Shown here: piece after piece, positions 53,171 through 61,252 of the stretch | Layout: the number at the start of each line of letters is the position of its first letter | Position numbering within the stretch: the stretch's first letter is position 1 | Assembly: GCF_014650555.1 (NCBI RefSeq) | Contig: NZ_BMVE01000013.1 | Coordinates: 186,001 to 250,000, forward strand | Direction: 5' to 3' | Source of the DNA: Streptomyces goshikiensis | GTDB lineage: Bacteria; Actinomycetota; Actinomycetes; Streptomycetales; Streptomycetaceae | Length of the DNA: 64,000 nucleotides | The notes under the pieces: generated by a model | The model's input: the letters and a program-made list of their open reading frames with translations, nothing else | What the model was told of the DNA's origin: nothing | Database searches by the model: none | Program-made: the position numbers and the translations under genes

Positions 53171-53686
53171 TCAGACGGGGAGCGACTCGGGCCGGGCCGG
53201 GGAGCAGTGGTGCATCGGCATCTCGGTGAGGCCGGGGAAGTAGACGTGCAGGCTGACGGCCCCGTCGAGGCTGTCGTTGACGACGTCGTGGGCGTAGCCG
53301 GGGGCGAAGACGCGCTGCGCGCCGGCGGCGAGGGTGCGGGGGCCGCGGCGGCCGTGCTCGGTGAGCTCGCCCTCCAGGACGGTCATGACGCCGGAGGAGG
53401 CGCCGTGGTCGTGCGGGCCGCTGCCCTGGCCGGGGACCCAGCTGAGCAGCCAGACCTCGTAGCCGGGGCCGGTGCGCAGGCGGTGGTACCAGCGGGTGGT
53501 GGCGTCGTATTCGACGAGGTGCTCCCAGCTCGCGCGGTCCTCGGCGATGGAGCGGGAGAGGCCGGCGAACTCGGCGACGGTGGCCGGGTGCTCGCGGGCG
53601 GGCTGGAGGAGGTGCTGGACGGAGAGGATGTCGCCGGCGATCTGGAGGTCGCTCTCGACGGTGAAGGGGGTGGTGTCGCTGTTCAT
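53171..53686 (-). CDS. Cysteine dioxygenase
   Basis: A 171-residue cupin iron enzyme oxidising L-cysteine to cysteine sulfinate. The HxH motif is SGPHDHGASSGVMTVLEGEL, the third His is in GYAHDVVND, and a conserved region VEYDATTRWYHRLRTGPGYEVWLLSW precedes them. The ATG at 53686 begins MNSDTTPFTVESDLQIAGD; the frame continues upstream but encodes no family sequence there. A 28-codon leader peptide ending in several cysteines and a hairpin lie just upstream on the same strand, suggesting control by cysteine supply. fbiA follows on the same strand after a 23-base gap (stop at 53171, fbiA start at 53147), so co-transcription is possible. Confidence 0.92.
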   Translation of the reverse strand: MNSDTTPFTVESDLQIAGDILSVQHLLQPAREHPATVAEFAGLSRSIAEDRASWEHLVEYDATTRWYHRLRTGPGYEVWLLSWVPGQGSGPHDHGASSGVMTVLEGELTEHGRRGPRTLAAGAQRVFAPGYAHDVVNDSLDGAVSLHVYFPGLTEMPMHHCSPARPESLPV

Positions 53687-53741
53687 CGTGGGGGAGTCCT
53701 CGACGGATGTCAGTGGTGCTGGTGGTCGCTGCGGGGAGTGG

Positions 53742-53769
53742 CCGGAGCTCGACGGAGCCGGAGCTCCGG
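53742..53769 (-). promoter_or_regulatory. Hairpin between Cys-rich leader peptide and cysteine dioxygenase gene
   Basis: CCGGAGCTC (53742-53750) pairs perfectly with GAGCTCCGG (53761-53769). The loop GACGGAGCCG can also pair with a flanking arm, giving alternative folds. It starts 5 bases after the leader stop codon, the right distance to respond to a stalled ribosome. Confidence 0.5.
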
Positions 53770-53774
53770 AGACA

Positions 53775-53861
53775 TCAACAGCCGCGACAGCAACAGCGAA
53801 CCTGGGCAGCGCACAGGAACCCACGAATGGGGGTCCGGGTGGTGGCTGCGGTCGCTGACAT
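53775..53861 (-). CDS. Cysteine-rich leader peptide (uORF) of cysteine dioxygenase gene
   Basis: A 28-codon open frame from the ATG at 53861 to the TGA at 53775-53777. Its C-terminal half contains Cys17 in GFLCAAQ and ends RCCCRGC, so five of 28 residues are Cys and three are consecutive. A TTGACA -35 element lies at 53898-53893 on the minus strand. The weak -10 TTCTCC would put transcription start within a few bases of the ATG, so this may be a leaderless message. Polycysteine uORFs that act as cysteine-responsive attenuators are known in mycobacteria. That this one works the same way on cysteine dioxygenase is inference. Confidence 0.6.
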   Translation of the reverse strand: MSATAATTRTPIRGFLCAAQVRCCCRGC

Positions 53862-54235
53862 GAGGACAAGGAGAACGGGCGCGGGGTCGGACTGTCAACC
53901 CAATGTCCGTTTTGGGGTAAAAGTTTCACCTCATCCGGTTACCGTGCCCGGAGAAAGGTTTGTGCAGTGCGACTCGGGGGATGTGCGCTCCGAACAGCGC
54001 TGCGCACCCGCTTGCGCGGTGTTCAAACCTCTCCATGTCAGCTCGTGACCTGAATGTGATCTGCGCCGCAAGATCGGCCGGATCGGAACCCCCCTCCCGG
54101 AGGGGTGCGTCGACTAGGGGCGTGGGCGGGCGGCGGGGAGGCCATGCCTTCTGTCACGATTTTTGGCGATATGAACACTTTCTGCATACGCTTGGTTCCG
54201 CAGAGTGAATAAGGGGCCCAATAGCAGATCTCGGC

Positions 54236-54265
54236 TTGACTGCGCCGGAGCCCCACACTTGTAAT
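54236..54265 (+). promoter_or_regulatory. Predicted whiB promoter
   Basis: TTGACT at 54236-54241 is followed after 17-18 bases by TTGTAA/TGTAAT (54259-54265). Transcription would begin near 54271, about 70 bases before the start codon. Confidence 0.5.
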
Positions 54266-54276
54266 TTCACTCGTGT

Positions 54277-54298
54277 CGTTACATATCCATCGGTAACG
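54277..54298. promoter_or_regulatory. CGTTAC-N10-GTAACG inverted repeat just downstream of predicted whiB transcription start
   Basis: Perfect 6-bp arms at 54277-54282 and 54293-54298. GTTAC half-sites recall actinobacterial MtrA boxes, although those are usually direct repeats. A site here could block or tune whiB transcription. Confidence 0.35.
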
Positions 54299-54339
54299 GC
54301 AACACGCACGGGGACGCACAGACAGAGCGAGGGGCGCAC

Positions 54340-54603
54340 ATGACCGAGCTGTTTCAGGAACTGCTGGTCGAGGAAGCGGACGAGGAGCTCGGATGGCAGG
54401 AGCGTGCCCTCTGCGCCCAGACCGACCCCGAGTCGTTCTTTCCCGAGAAGGGCGGCTCGACCCGCGAGGCCAAGAAGGTCTGCCTCGCCTGTGAAGTCCG
54501 CTCCGAATGCCTTGAGTACGCCCTGGCCAACGACGAACGCTTCGGCATCTGGGGCGGACTGTCCGAACGCGAACGCCGGCGCCTGAAAAAGGCCGCGGTC
54601 TGA
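54340..54603 (+). CDS. whiB: WhiB-family iron-sulfur transcription factor WhiB
   Basis: An 87-residue Wbl protein required, with WhiA, for sporulation septation in Streptomyces. The four cluster ligands are Cys25, Cys48, Cys51 and Cys57 (ALCAQTDPESFFP, VCLACEVRSEC). The turn motif GIWGGLSERERRR and a basic C-terminal DNA-binding end (RLKKAAV) follow. Length and sequence match WhiB itself rather than other Wbl paralogues as I remember them, and the position beside the mannose genes agrees with whiB/whiB2 synteny. The ATG is at 54340, with AGGGG upstream. The long AT-rich upstream region fits developmental control. Confidence 0.94.
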   Translation: MTELFQELLVEEADEELGWQERALCAQTDPESFFPEKGGSTREAKKVCLACEVRSECLEYALANDERFGIWGGLSERERRRLKKAAV

Positions 54604-54674
54604 GACACCCCCGGCGCCTCCCGGCCGGCGCCGACGGCGCGGCACGCCACACATCGAGATATCGCGCAGAGCAA

Positions 54675-54715
54675 ACGGTCCGCCTCCCGCACCTTCCCCG
54701 CAGGAGGCGGACCGT
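54675..54715 (+). terminator. Terminator hairpin after whiB
   Basis: ACGGTCCGCCTCC (54675-54687) pairs with GGAGGCGGACCGT (54703-54715), a perfect 13-bp stem with a 15-base loop, about 70 bases after the stop codon. Confidence 0.8.
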
Positions 54716-54831
54716 CGTGTTCCCAGCCGTTAGTGTGGGGCGCTGTCCAGCAGCCTCCGGGGGCACACCACCCCCGGACCCTCCTCCCGACGCGTCCGGG
54801 AGGACCCCCAGGCCGGAGGGCCAGTAGAGCG

Positions 54832-57800
54832 ATGTCCCTGCACAGCCAGTCGGCGGCCTCCCCCCAGGCTGCCGCCACACCCGAGTTCCCACGGCACGTC
54901 GTCACCGCGGTCCTCGTCGCCCACGACGGCGCCCGCTGGCTGCCCCGGACCCTCGCCGGCCTCCTCGGCCAGGAACGCCCCGCGCAGAACCTCATCGCCG
55001 CCGACACCGGCAGCGCCGACGAATCCGCGCGGCTGCTCGGCGAGGCCCTCGGCGACGACCGCGTCCTCCACCTCGCCCGCCGCGCCGGATTCGGCACCGC
55101 GGTCGAGGAAGCCGTCCGGGCCGCCGGCACCCTCACCGCCGAGGACCTCCCGTACCTCAAGCGCCCCAGCGGCTGGGACCCCGTCAGCCGGACCTGGCAG
55201 GACGACGCCTACGACCTCCCCGAACTCCCCCACGGCGAACCCGTCCAGTGGCTCTGGCTGCTCCACGACGACAGCGCCCCCGAGCCCGACGCCCTCACCG
55301 AACTCCTGCGCGTCGCCGACGAGAACCCCGACGCCGCCGTCATCGGCCCCAAACTGCGCGGCTGGTACGACAAGAAGCAGCTCCTCGAAGCGGGCGTCAC
55401 CATCGCCCGCAGCGGCCGCCGCTGGACCGGCCTCGACCGCCGCGAACAGGACCAGGGCCAGCACGACCAGGTCCGCCCCGTCCTCTCCGTCTCCACCGCC
55501 GGCATGCTCGTGCGCCGCGACGTGTACGAGGCCCTCGGCGGCTTCGACCGCCGACTGCCCCTCATGCGCGACGACATCGACCTGTGCTGGCGCGCCCAGA
55601 GCGCCGGCCACACCGTCCTCGTCGCCCCCGACGCCGTCCTGCGCCACGCCGAGGCCGCCGCCCGCGAACGCCGCACCGTCGACTGCGCCGGCCGCGGCGC
55701 CACCAGCCCGCACCGCGTCGACAAGGCCGGCGCCGTCTACACGATCCTGGCCAACAGCTCCGGCGCCGCCCTCCCGTACGTCCTGCTGCGCCTCCTCGTC
55801 GGCACCGTGCTCCGCACCCTCGCCTACCTCATCGGCAAGGCCCCCGGCCAGGCCGTCGACGAGTTCGCCGGCCTCCTCGCCACCCTGCTGCGCCCCGGCC
55901 GGATCCTCGGCGCCCGCCGCGCCCGCGGCCGCGCCGCCGTCCCCGCCAAGGAACTGCGCCCGCTCTTCCCGCCGCCCGGCGCCACCCTGCGCGCCAACGC
56001 CGAACAGCTCGCCGGGTACTTCGGCGGCGACCGCGACACCGAGACCGCCACCGCCGGCCGGCACGGCGGAGCCATCGAGTCCGGCCCCGGCGGCGACGAC
56101 GCCGACTACCTGGAGATCGAGCAGTTCGCGCGCCTCAAGCGGATCGCCCGCAACCCCGCGCCCGTCCTGTTCGCCGTCCTCCTCCTCGTCTCCCTCGCCG
56201 CCTGCCGCGGCCTGCTCTTCGGCGGCGCCCTCATGGGCGGCGCCCTGCTGCCCGCCCCCGACAGTGGACTCGACCTCTGGCGCGGCTACACCGGCGACTG
56301 GCAGACCGTCGCCGCGGGCACCACCGCCGGAGCGCCCCCGTACCTCGCCGTCCTCGGCGCCTTCTCCGTCCTGCTGTTCGGCTCCACCCAGTACGCGCTG
56401 ACCCTGCTGCTCGTGTGCTCCGTGCCGCTCGCCGGACTCACCGCCTACTTCGCCTCCCGGCCGCTCGTCGTGTCCCGGCTGCTGCGCGCCTGGGCCGCCA
56501 TCGCCTACGCCTTCCTCCCCGCCGTCACCGGCGCCCTCGCCGGAGGCCGCCTCGGCACCGCCGTCCTCGCGATCCTGCTCCCGCTCATCGCCCGCTCGGC
56601 GGTCGCCGCCTTCGGCTTCGGCGGCACCGACGGGGGCGCCGACAAGCGCGGAACCTGGCGAGCGGTGTGGACGTACACCCTGCTGCTGACCTTGGCCACC
56701 GCCTTCACCCCCGTCGTGTGGCCGCTCGCCGCCGTCCTCGGCGGCGCCGCCCTGGTGGTGCGCCGGGCCGGCTGGAAGACGTACGCGCCCCGGCTCCTGG
56801 CCACCCTCGCCGTACCGCTCCTCGTCCTCGCGCCCTGGTCCCTCGGCCTGCTCACGCACCCCGGCCGCTTCCTGCGCGAGGCCGGACTGCCCTTCGGAGC
56901 CGGCTCCGCCACCGCCCTGGACCTCCTCGGCATCAGCCCCGGCGGACCCCGCACCGCCGGCGGCCTGCTGCTGATCGGCGTCGTCCTCGCCGCCCTGGCC
57001 GCCCTGCTGCGCGCCGAGCGGCAGTTCGCCGTCCGCACCGCCTGGGCCACCGCCCTGGCCGCGCTGCTGCTCGCCGTCCTCGTCAACCGCACCGGCTGGG
57101 CCGGCCCCGCCACCCTCGTCTACGGGCTCGCCCTGCTGGCCGCCGCCCTCCTCGGCGCGGACGGCGCCAAGCACCGGGTCGCCGCGAGCAGCTTCGGCTG
57201 GCGCCAGCCGCTCGCCGCGCTCATCGGCCTCGCCGCCGCCGTCGGCCCGGTCCTCGGCGCGGCCGGCTGGATGGTCAGCGGCGCCTCCGGACCCCTGGAG
57301 CGGCGCGACCCCGTACAGGTCCCGGCGTTCGTCGCCGACGAGAGCGGCGACCGCAACCAGAACCGCACCCTCATCCTCGGCGGCGACTCGCCCGCCACCG
57401 TCTCCTACACCCTGGTCCGCGGCTCCGGCGTCCGCCTCGGCGACGCCGAACTCGCCACCGAGGCGGGCAGCGAGGCACGCCTCGACAAGGCCGTCTCCGG
57501 CCTGGTCTCCGGCTCCGGAGCCGACCAGTCCGACCAGCTCGGCGGCTTCGCCATCCGCTACGTCATGATCCGCGCCGGAGCCCAGGAGCAGGTCCGCCGC
57601 ACCCTCGACGCCACCCCGGGCCTGACCCGGCGCCACCAGCCCGACGGCACCGCCCTGTGGGCCGTCGACCCGCCGCTGCCCCGGGCCGTGATCCTCTCCG
57701 GCAAGGACGGCCAGGCCCCGATCCCGGTCGCCTCCGGGCCCGTCGAGGCTCACACCAAGATCGAGGCGGGCGAGCAGGGCCGGGTGCTGCGCATCGCGGA

Positions 57801-58488
57801 CCGCGCCGACGCCGGGTGGCGGGCCACCCTCGACGGCAAGCCGCTCAAGGCGAAGACGGTGGACGGCTGGGCGCAGGGCTTCGAGCTGCCCGCCGCCGCC
57901 GGCCGCCTCGACCTCGTCCACGAGGACGCCTTCACCCGGACCGCCTGGCACTGGGCGCAGGGCGTCCTCGCGCTGGTGCTGCTCGTGATGGCCCTGCCCG
58001 GCCGCCGGGCCCGGCTCGACGACGACCTGCCGGACGAGGAGGCCGCCATCCCGGCCCAGCCCGGCCCGGGCGAGGCCGGCGAGGGCCGCCGCGCCCGCCG
58101 GCTGCGCGCCGAGGCACAGGCCCCGGCCGCGCCGACGCCCGTGGAAGCGGCCGCGGCCGCCGATCCGTACGCCCGGATCCCGGCGCAGCAGGCGTACGGG
58201 GAGGACGCGTACGCCTACCAGGGCTACGGCTACGAGCAGCCGGCCCAGTCCCAGCCCCAGCCCCAGCAGTACGAGTACGGCGGCCAGGACGGCTACGGCC
58301 AGTACCCGTACGACCCGGGCCAGGACCACGGCCAGGCCCAGCCGCAGGCGGGGCAGCAGCAGTACCCGTACCCGTACGAGCAGTACGGGACGTACGAGAA
58401 CTACGAGCACCACGACGACACCTACGGGCAGCAGCACGAACAGCAGCAGCACCAGCAGCAGCGTCCGGACGGGAGCCCCCAGCAGTGA
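54832..58488 (+). CDS. Very large glycosyltransferase family 2 membrane protein with Gln/Tyr-rich tail
   Basis: A 1218-residue protein. The N-terminal GT2 domain (about 15-300) has VVTAVLVAHDGARWLPRTLAGLL, the nucleotide-site LLHDDSAPEPDALTELL and the acceptor motif LPLMRDDIDLCWRAQSAG. About a dozen hydrophobic segments follow (from about 305 and then 440-870). An extracellular-type region (870-1050) and a last membrane helix (about 1048-1062) come next. The tail is low-complexity, rich in Gln, Tyr and Gly (YGYEQPAQSQPQPQQYEYGG and more), and ends QRPDGSPQQ. The ATG at 54832 has GGAGGG 11 bases upstream. It overlaps the next gene by GTGA. Probably it builds or exports an envelope glycan; specifics unknown. 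Confidence 0.9.
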   Translation: MSLHSQSAASPQAAATPEFPRHVVTAVLVAHDGARWLPRTLAGLLGQERPAQNLIAADTGSADESARLLGEALGDDRVLHLARRAGFGTAVEEAVRAAGTLTAEDLPYLKRPSGWDPVSRTWQDDAYDLPELPHGEPVQWLWLLHDDSAPEPDALTELLRVADENPDAAVIGPKLRGWYDKKQLLEAGVTIARSGRRWTGLDRREQDQGQHDQVRPVLSVSTAGMLVRRDVYEALGGFDRRLPLMRDDIDLCWRAQSAGHTVLVAPDAVLRHAEAAARERRTVDCAGRGATSPHRVDKAGAVYTILANSSGAALPYVLLRLLVGTVLRTLAYLIGKAPGQAVDEFAGLLATLLRPGRILGARRARGRAAVPAKELRPLFPPPGATLRANAEQLAGYFGGDRDTETATAGRHGGAIESGPGGDDADYLEIEQFARLKRIARNPAPVLFAVLLLVSLAACRGLLFGGALMGGALLPAPDSGLDLWRGYTGDWQTVAAGTTAGAPPYLAVLGAFSVLLFGSTQYALTLLLVCSVPLAGLTAYFASRPLVVSRLLRAWAAIAYAFLPAVTGALAGGRLGTAVLAILLPLIARSAVAAFGFGGTDGGADKRGTWRAVWTYTLLLTLATAFTPVVWPLAAVLGGAALVVRRAGWKTYAPRLLATLAVPLLVLAPWSLGLLTHPGRFLREAGLPFGAGSATALDLLGISPGGPRTAGGLLLIGVVLAALAALLRAERQFAVRTAWATALAALLLAVLVNRTGWAGPATLVYGLALLAAALLGADGAKHRVAASSFGWRQPLAALIGLAAAVGPVLGAAGWMVSGASGPLERRDPVQVPAFVADESGDRNQNRTLILGGDSPATVSYTLVRGSGVRLGDAELATEAGSEARLDKAVSGLVSGSGADQSDQLGGFAIRYVMIRAGAQEQVRRTLDATPGLTRRHQPDGTALWAVDPPLPRAVILSGKDGQAPIPVASGPVEAHTKIEAGEQGRVLRIADRADAGWRATLDGKPLKAKTVDGWAQGFELPAAAGRLDLVHEDAFTRTAWHWAQGVLALVLLVMALPGRRARLDDDLPDEEAAIPAQPGPGEAGEGRRARRLRAEAQAPAAPTPVEAAAAADPYARIPAQQAYGEDAYAYQGYGYEQPAQSQPQPQQYEYGGQDGYGQYPYDPGQDHGQAQPQAGQQQYPYPYEQYGTYENYEHHDDTYGQQHEQQQHQQQRPDGSPQQ

Positions 58489-59990
58489 AGCAGCGCGCAC
58501 CCCTCACGCTGGCGGCCGTCACCGCGGCGCTCGCCGCCGTCACCGGCATCGCCTCCCTCACCGCCCCCGCCGCCCCGGCGGCCGACGGCAAGAAGACGGC
58601 CGCGGCCCGGATGCCGGTGGAGCGCTCCACGCTGGTCTGCCCGGCGCCCAGCTCCTCCGACATCGCCGACACCGCGTACACCTCGTACACCCCGGGCGCC
58701 GCCCCGGGCGCCAAGGCCGAGGCCAAGGGCACCGGCAAGGGCGCCGCCCGGCTGACCGGCGCCACCAAGGAGGCCAAGGCCGTCCTGGAGCCCAAGGAGC
58801 CCGGCAAGCCCGTCGGAGCCACCTCCTCCGGCTCCGAGGCGCCCGCCCTGACGGGCACCGCCGAGGGCGCCCTCGCCCCCGGCTGGACGGTCCAGCAGAC
58901 CACCAAGGTCGCGGTCGGCCGGGCGCGCGGAGTCCTCGGTACCGCCTGCGGCGTGCCCGGCACCGACTTCTGGTTCCCCGCGGTCGGCACCAGCAAGGGC
59001 CGCGAGGACTACGTCCACCTCACCAACCCGGACGACACGGCGGCCGAGGTCGACGTGAAGCTGTTCGGCCCCGAGGGCCCGGTCAAGGCCGAGCCCGGCC
59101 GCGACCGGATCACCATCGCCCCGAAGTCCAGCCAGCGGCTGCTGCTGTCCACGCTCGCGCCGGACACCCAGCTCGCGGACGTCACGGCGCACGTGACGAC
59201 CCGTTCGGGCCGGATCGGCGCCTCGGTGCAGGTCGCCGAGGACGGCGTCGGCACCGACTGGCTGGCCCCCTCCACCGATCCGGCGGGCTCGCTGGTGCTC
59301 CCCGGCATCCCGTCGGACGCCACCTCCGTACGGCTGGTCGCGTTCGCGCCGGGCGAGGAGGACGCCGACCTGTCGATCCGGCTGGCCGGCCCGGGCGGCT
59401 CGCTCAGTCCGGCGGGCAGCGAGGCCCTGCACCTCAAGGCCGGGATGACGGCGAGCGTGGACCTCAAGGACGTCACCCGGGGCGAGGCGGGCTCGCTGCT
59501 GCTGGCCCCGACGGACGCGAAGAAGGCCGTCCCGGTCGTCGCCGCGCTGCGGGTGGTCCGCGGCAGCGGCGCCAAGCAGGAGCTGGGCTTCATCCCGGCG
59601 AGCGGCCCGGTCGGGGCGCGGGCGACCGTCGCCGACAACCGGACCGGCGAGAACGCGACGGTGCTGTACGTGACGGCGCCGGGCAAGGCCGACGCGAAGG
59701 TCCGGGTGACGGCCTCGCCGGGCACCGAGGGCGGCGAACCGGAGTCCAAGGAGATCCAGGTCAAGGCGGGCACCACCCTCGCGGTGTCACCGCCCCCGGC
59801 GCCCTCGGGCGGCAAGGGCTCCTACGCCCTGACGCTCGAAACGCTCTCCGGCGGCCCGGTCCACGCCTCCCGGACCCTGACCCTCCCGCACGAGGGCGTC
59901 CCGATGTTCACCGTCCAGCCCTTCACGGACGACCGCTCCACCGTCCTGGTCCCCAAGGCCGTCCAGGACCTCTCCGTCCCGACCGAGTAG
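58485..59990 (+). CDS. DUF5719 family secreted protein
   Basis: A 501-residue exported protein translated right after the giant glycosyltransferase gene (4-base overlap). The signal sequence is LTLAAVTAALAAVTGIASLTA (about 6-26). After an Ala/Lys/Gly linker the mature part consists of beta-sandwich repeats typical of DUF5719, for example FWFPAVGTSKGREDYVHLTNP and IGASVQVAEDGVGTDWLAPS. One Cys pair (CPAPSS and GTACGVPG) may form a disulfide. No catalytic motif is seen. Coupling with the GT2 protein suggests they act in the same envelope process, as the two families are neighbours in many actinobacteria. Confidence 0.88.
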   Translation: MKQRAPLTLAAVTAALAAVTGIASLTAPAAPAADGKKTAAARMPVERSTLVCPAPSSSDIADTAYTSYTPGAAPGAKAEAKGTGKGAARLTGATKEAKAVLEPKEPGKPVGATSSGSEAPALTGTAEGALAPGWTVQQTTKVAVGRARGVLGTACGVPGTDFWFPAVGTSKGREDYVHLTNPDDTAAEVDVKLFGPEGPVKAEPGRDRITIAPKSSQRLLLSTLAPDTQLADVTAHVTTRSGRIGASVQVAEDGVGTDWLAPSTDPAGSLVLPGIPSDATSVRLVAFAPGEEDADLSIRLAGPGGSLSPAGSEALHLKAGMTASVDLKDVTRGEAGSLLLAPTDAKKAVPVVAALRVVRGSGAKQELGFIPASGPVGARATVADNRTGENATVLYVTAPGKADAKVRVTASPGTEGGEPESKEIQVKAGTTLAVSPPPAPSGGKGSYALTLETLSGGPVHASRTLTLPHEGVPMFTVQPFTDDRSTVLVPKAVQDLSVPTE

Positions 59991-60061
59991 CCCCCGGCCC
60001 GGCCGTCGGCCCGGCCGCCGGCCCCGGCCCGGCCCGGCCCGTTCGCCGGTCCGGGCCGCCG

Positions 60062-60628
60062 TCAGTCCTGCCCGTACCTCGGATCCACGGTCTCCGGCGA
60101 CAGCCCCAGCAGCTCCGCCACCTGCTCCACCACGATCTCGTGCACGAGCAGCGCCTTCTCGTCCCGCGTCTTCGTCCGGATGTCCACCGGTCGCCGGAAC
60201 ACCACGATCCGGGCCGGCCGGCCGTCGGCGGCCTCGACCAGCCCGCCCAGCGGCACCGCCTCGTCGTTCCAGCCGCCGTCCGGCCCGCCCGGCGGCCCCG
60301 GCACGTCCGCGACCACGAACTCGACCTCCGCCAGCTGCGGCCAGCGCCGCTCCAGCCGCTCCACGGAATCCCGTACGAGGTCCCCGAACAGCTCGGCCCG
60401 GCTCGCCGACAGCGGCACCTGCGGCGGCGCCACCGGCCCCCGCATCCCGCGCCCGTGGCGGTCCCGCCGCCGCGTCCTCGGCTGGGTGCCGGCGCCGGGG
60501 ACGGGTCCGGCGGGTCCGGCGGTTCCGGCAGGTCCGTCAGGTCCGGTTCCGGGGCCGGGAGATCCGGCGGATCCGGCAGGTCCAGCGGGTCCCGAGGGGC
60601 TCGAAAAAGGCAGAGGGCTGTCCGTCAC
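60062..60628 (-). CDS. Metallopeptidase-family (zincin-like) protein with collagen-like N-terminus
   Basis: A 188-residue protein. The first 45 residues are Gly/Pro/Ala-rich with Gly at every third position in places (GPAGPAGSAGSPGPG, GPDGPAGTAGPAGP). The conserved part runs from LSASRAELFGDLVRDSVERL to the end and resembles the small actinobacterial metallopeptidase family (Zincin_1). The zinc motif reads HEIVVEQVAELLG, so the second His of HExxH is absent and catalysis is doubtful. The GTG at 60628 begins VTDSPLPFSSPSG. It is divergent from the DUF3499 gene, as in other actinobacteria. Confidence 0.82.
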   Translation of the reverse strand: MTDSPLPFSSPSGPAGPAGSAGSPGPGTGPDGPAGTAGPAGPVPGAGTQPRTRRRDRHGRGMRGPVAPPQVPLSASRAELFGDLVRDSVERLERRWPQLAEVEFVVADVPGPPGGPDGGWNDEAVPLGGLVEAADGRPARIVVFRRPVDIRTKTRDEKALLVHEIVVEQVAELLGLSPETVDPRYGQD

Positions 60629-60777
60629 TCCCGCAGCGTAGCCCTCCGACCCGGGACATTCCGGCCATGGATCCCTCGCTTTCCGGCCCCCCTGGCCGAG
60701 TTGGCACCACGACACGGGCGAGTGACCGGGGGGTGAGTCGTCGCGGCCCGGTCAAGAGTGCGGTACCGTCCAACGTC

Positions 60778-61176
60778 GTGAGCCCTGTACGTCGCTGTTC
60801 GCGCACCGCGTGCGGCCGCCCTGCCGTCGCAACACTGACGTACGTCTACGCCGATTCGACCGCAGTTCTCGGCCCGCTCGCCACCTACGCCGAACCCCAC
60901 TGCTACGACCTGTGCGCCGAGCACTCCGAGCGCCTGACCGCCCCGCGCGGCTGGGACGTCGTACGCCTGTCCGACGGTTCCGCGCCGTCCAGGCCCAGCG
61001 GCGACGACCTCGAAGCCCTGGCGAACGCCGTCCGCGAGGCGGCGCGCCCGCACGACCGCGCCGCCGAAGCCGGCGGCAGCGGCCCGAATGGCCCGAACAA
61101 CGCCACCGGCAACGGCCCCGCCACCGGCCAGGCCCGCCGCGGTCACCTGCGCGTCCTTCGTTCCCCGGATTCCTGA
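60778..61176 (+). CDS. DUF3499 family protein
   Basis: A 132-residue actinobacterial protein of unknown function. Conserved N-terminal Cys and His residues (RRCSRTACGRPAVATLTY and EPHCYDLCAEHSERLTAP) look like a zinc-binding ribbon, followed by GWDVVRL. The rest is Ala/Gly/Asn-rich and probably disordered. The GTG at 60778 is chosen from family similarity. TACCGT at 60764-60769 lies 8 bases upstream and no ribosome binding site is present, so a leaderless mRNA is likely. It precedes the phosphomannomutase gene. Confidence 0.87.
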   Translation: MSPVRRCSRTACGRPAVATLTYVYADSTAVLGPLATYAEPHCYDLCAEHSERLTAPRGWDVVRLSDGSAPSRPSGDDLEALANAVREAARPHDRAAEAGGSGPNGPNNATGNGPATGQARRGHLRVLRSPDS

Positions 61177-61252
61177 CGCCCGTTCATTCGAATGACGCCG
61201 CCCCCCGCACGGTAGGTTTGCTCCAGCGCACATGACCTCAGGAGGGCAGGCA

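Larger units (their letters stand above)
53862..54339. other. Regulatory region between cysteine dioxygenase leader and whiB
   Basis: About 480 bases with divergent promoters and no convincing gene. For the leftward gene a -35 TTGACA reads at 53898-53893. For whiB a promoter and an inverted repeat are listed separately. A CCCCTC-CCG-GAGGGG hairpin lies at 54091-54105. The stretch 54150-54235 is notably AT-rich for this genome, which suits additional developmental promoters. A small rightward frame at 53960-54208 has no ribosome binding site and random-looking sequence. Confidence 0.5.

Noticed and set aside
53960..54208. A rightward 82-codon frame upstream of whiB
   Set aside because: No ribosome binding site, random-looking sequence, and it lies across the likely whiB regulatory region.
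54250..54285. A BldD box upstream of whiB
   Set aside because: TCACTCGTGTCGTTA resembles the known palindrome only if a base is inserted, so the match is not good enough.
54730..58500. A 1256-codon open frame on the minus strand and another long frame on the plus strand covering the giant glycosyltransferase gene
   Set aside because: Both are shadows of the real gene caused by high third-position GC. They are Gly/Ala/Arg/Pro-rich, show no domains, and the minus frame has no ribosome binding site or neighbour logic.
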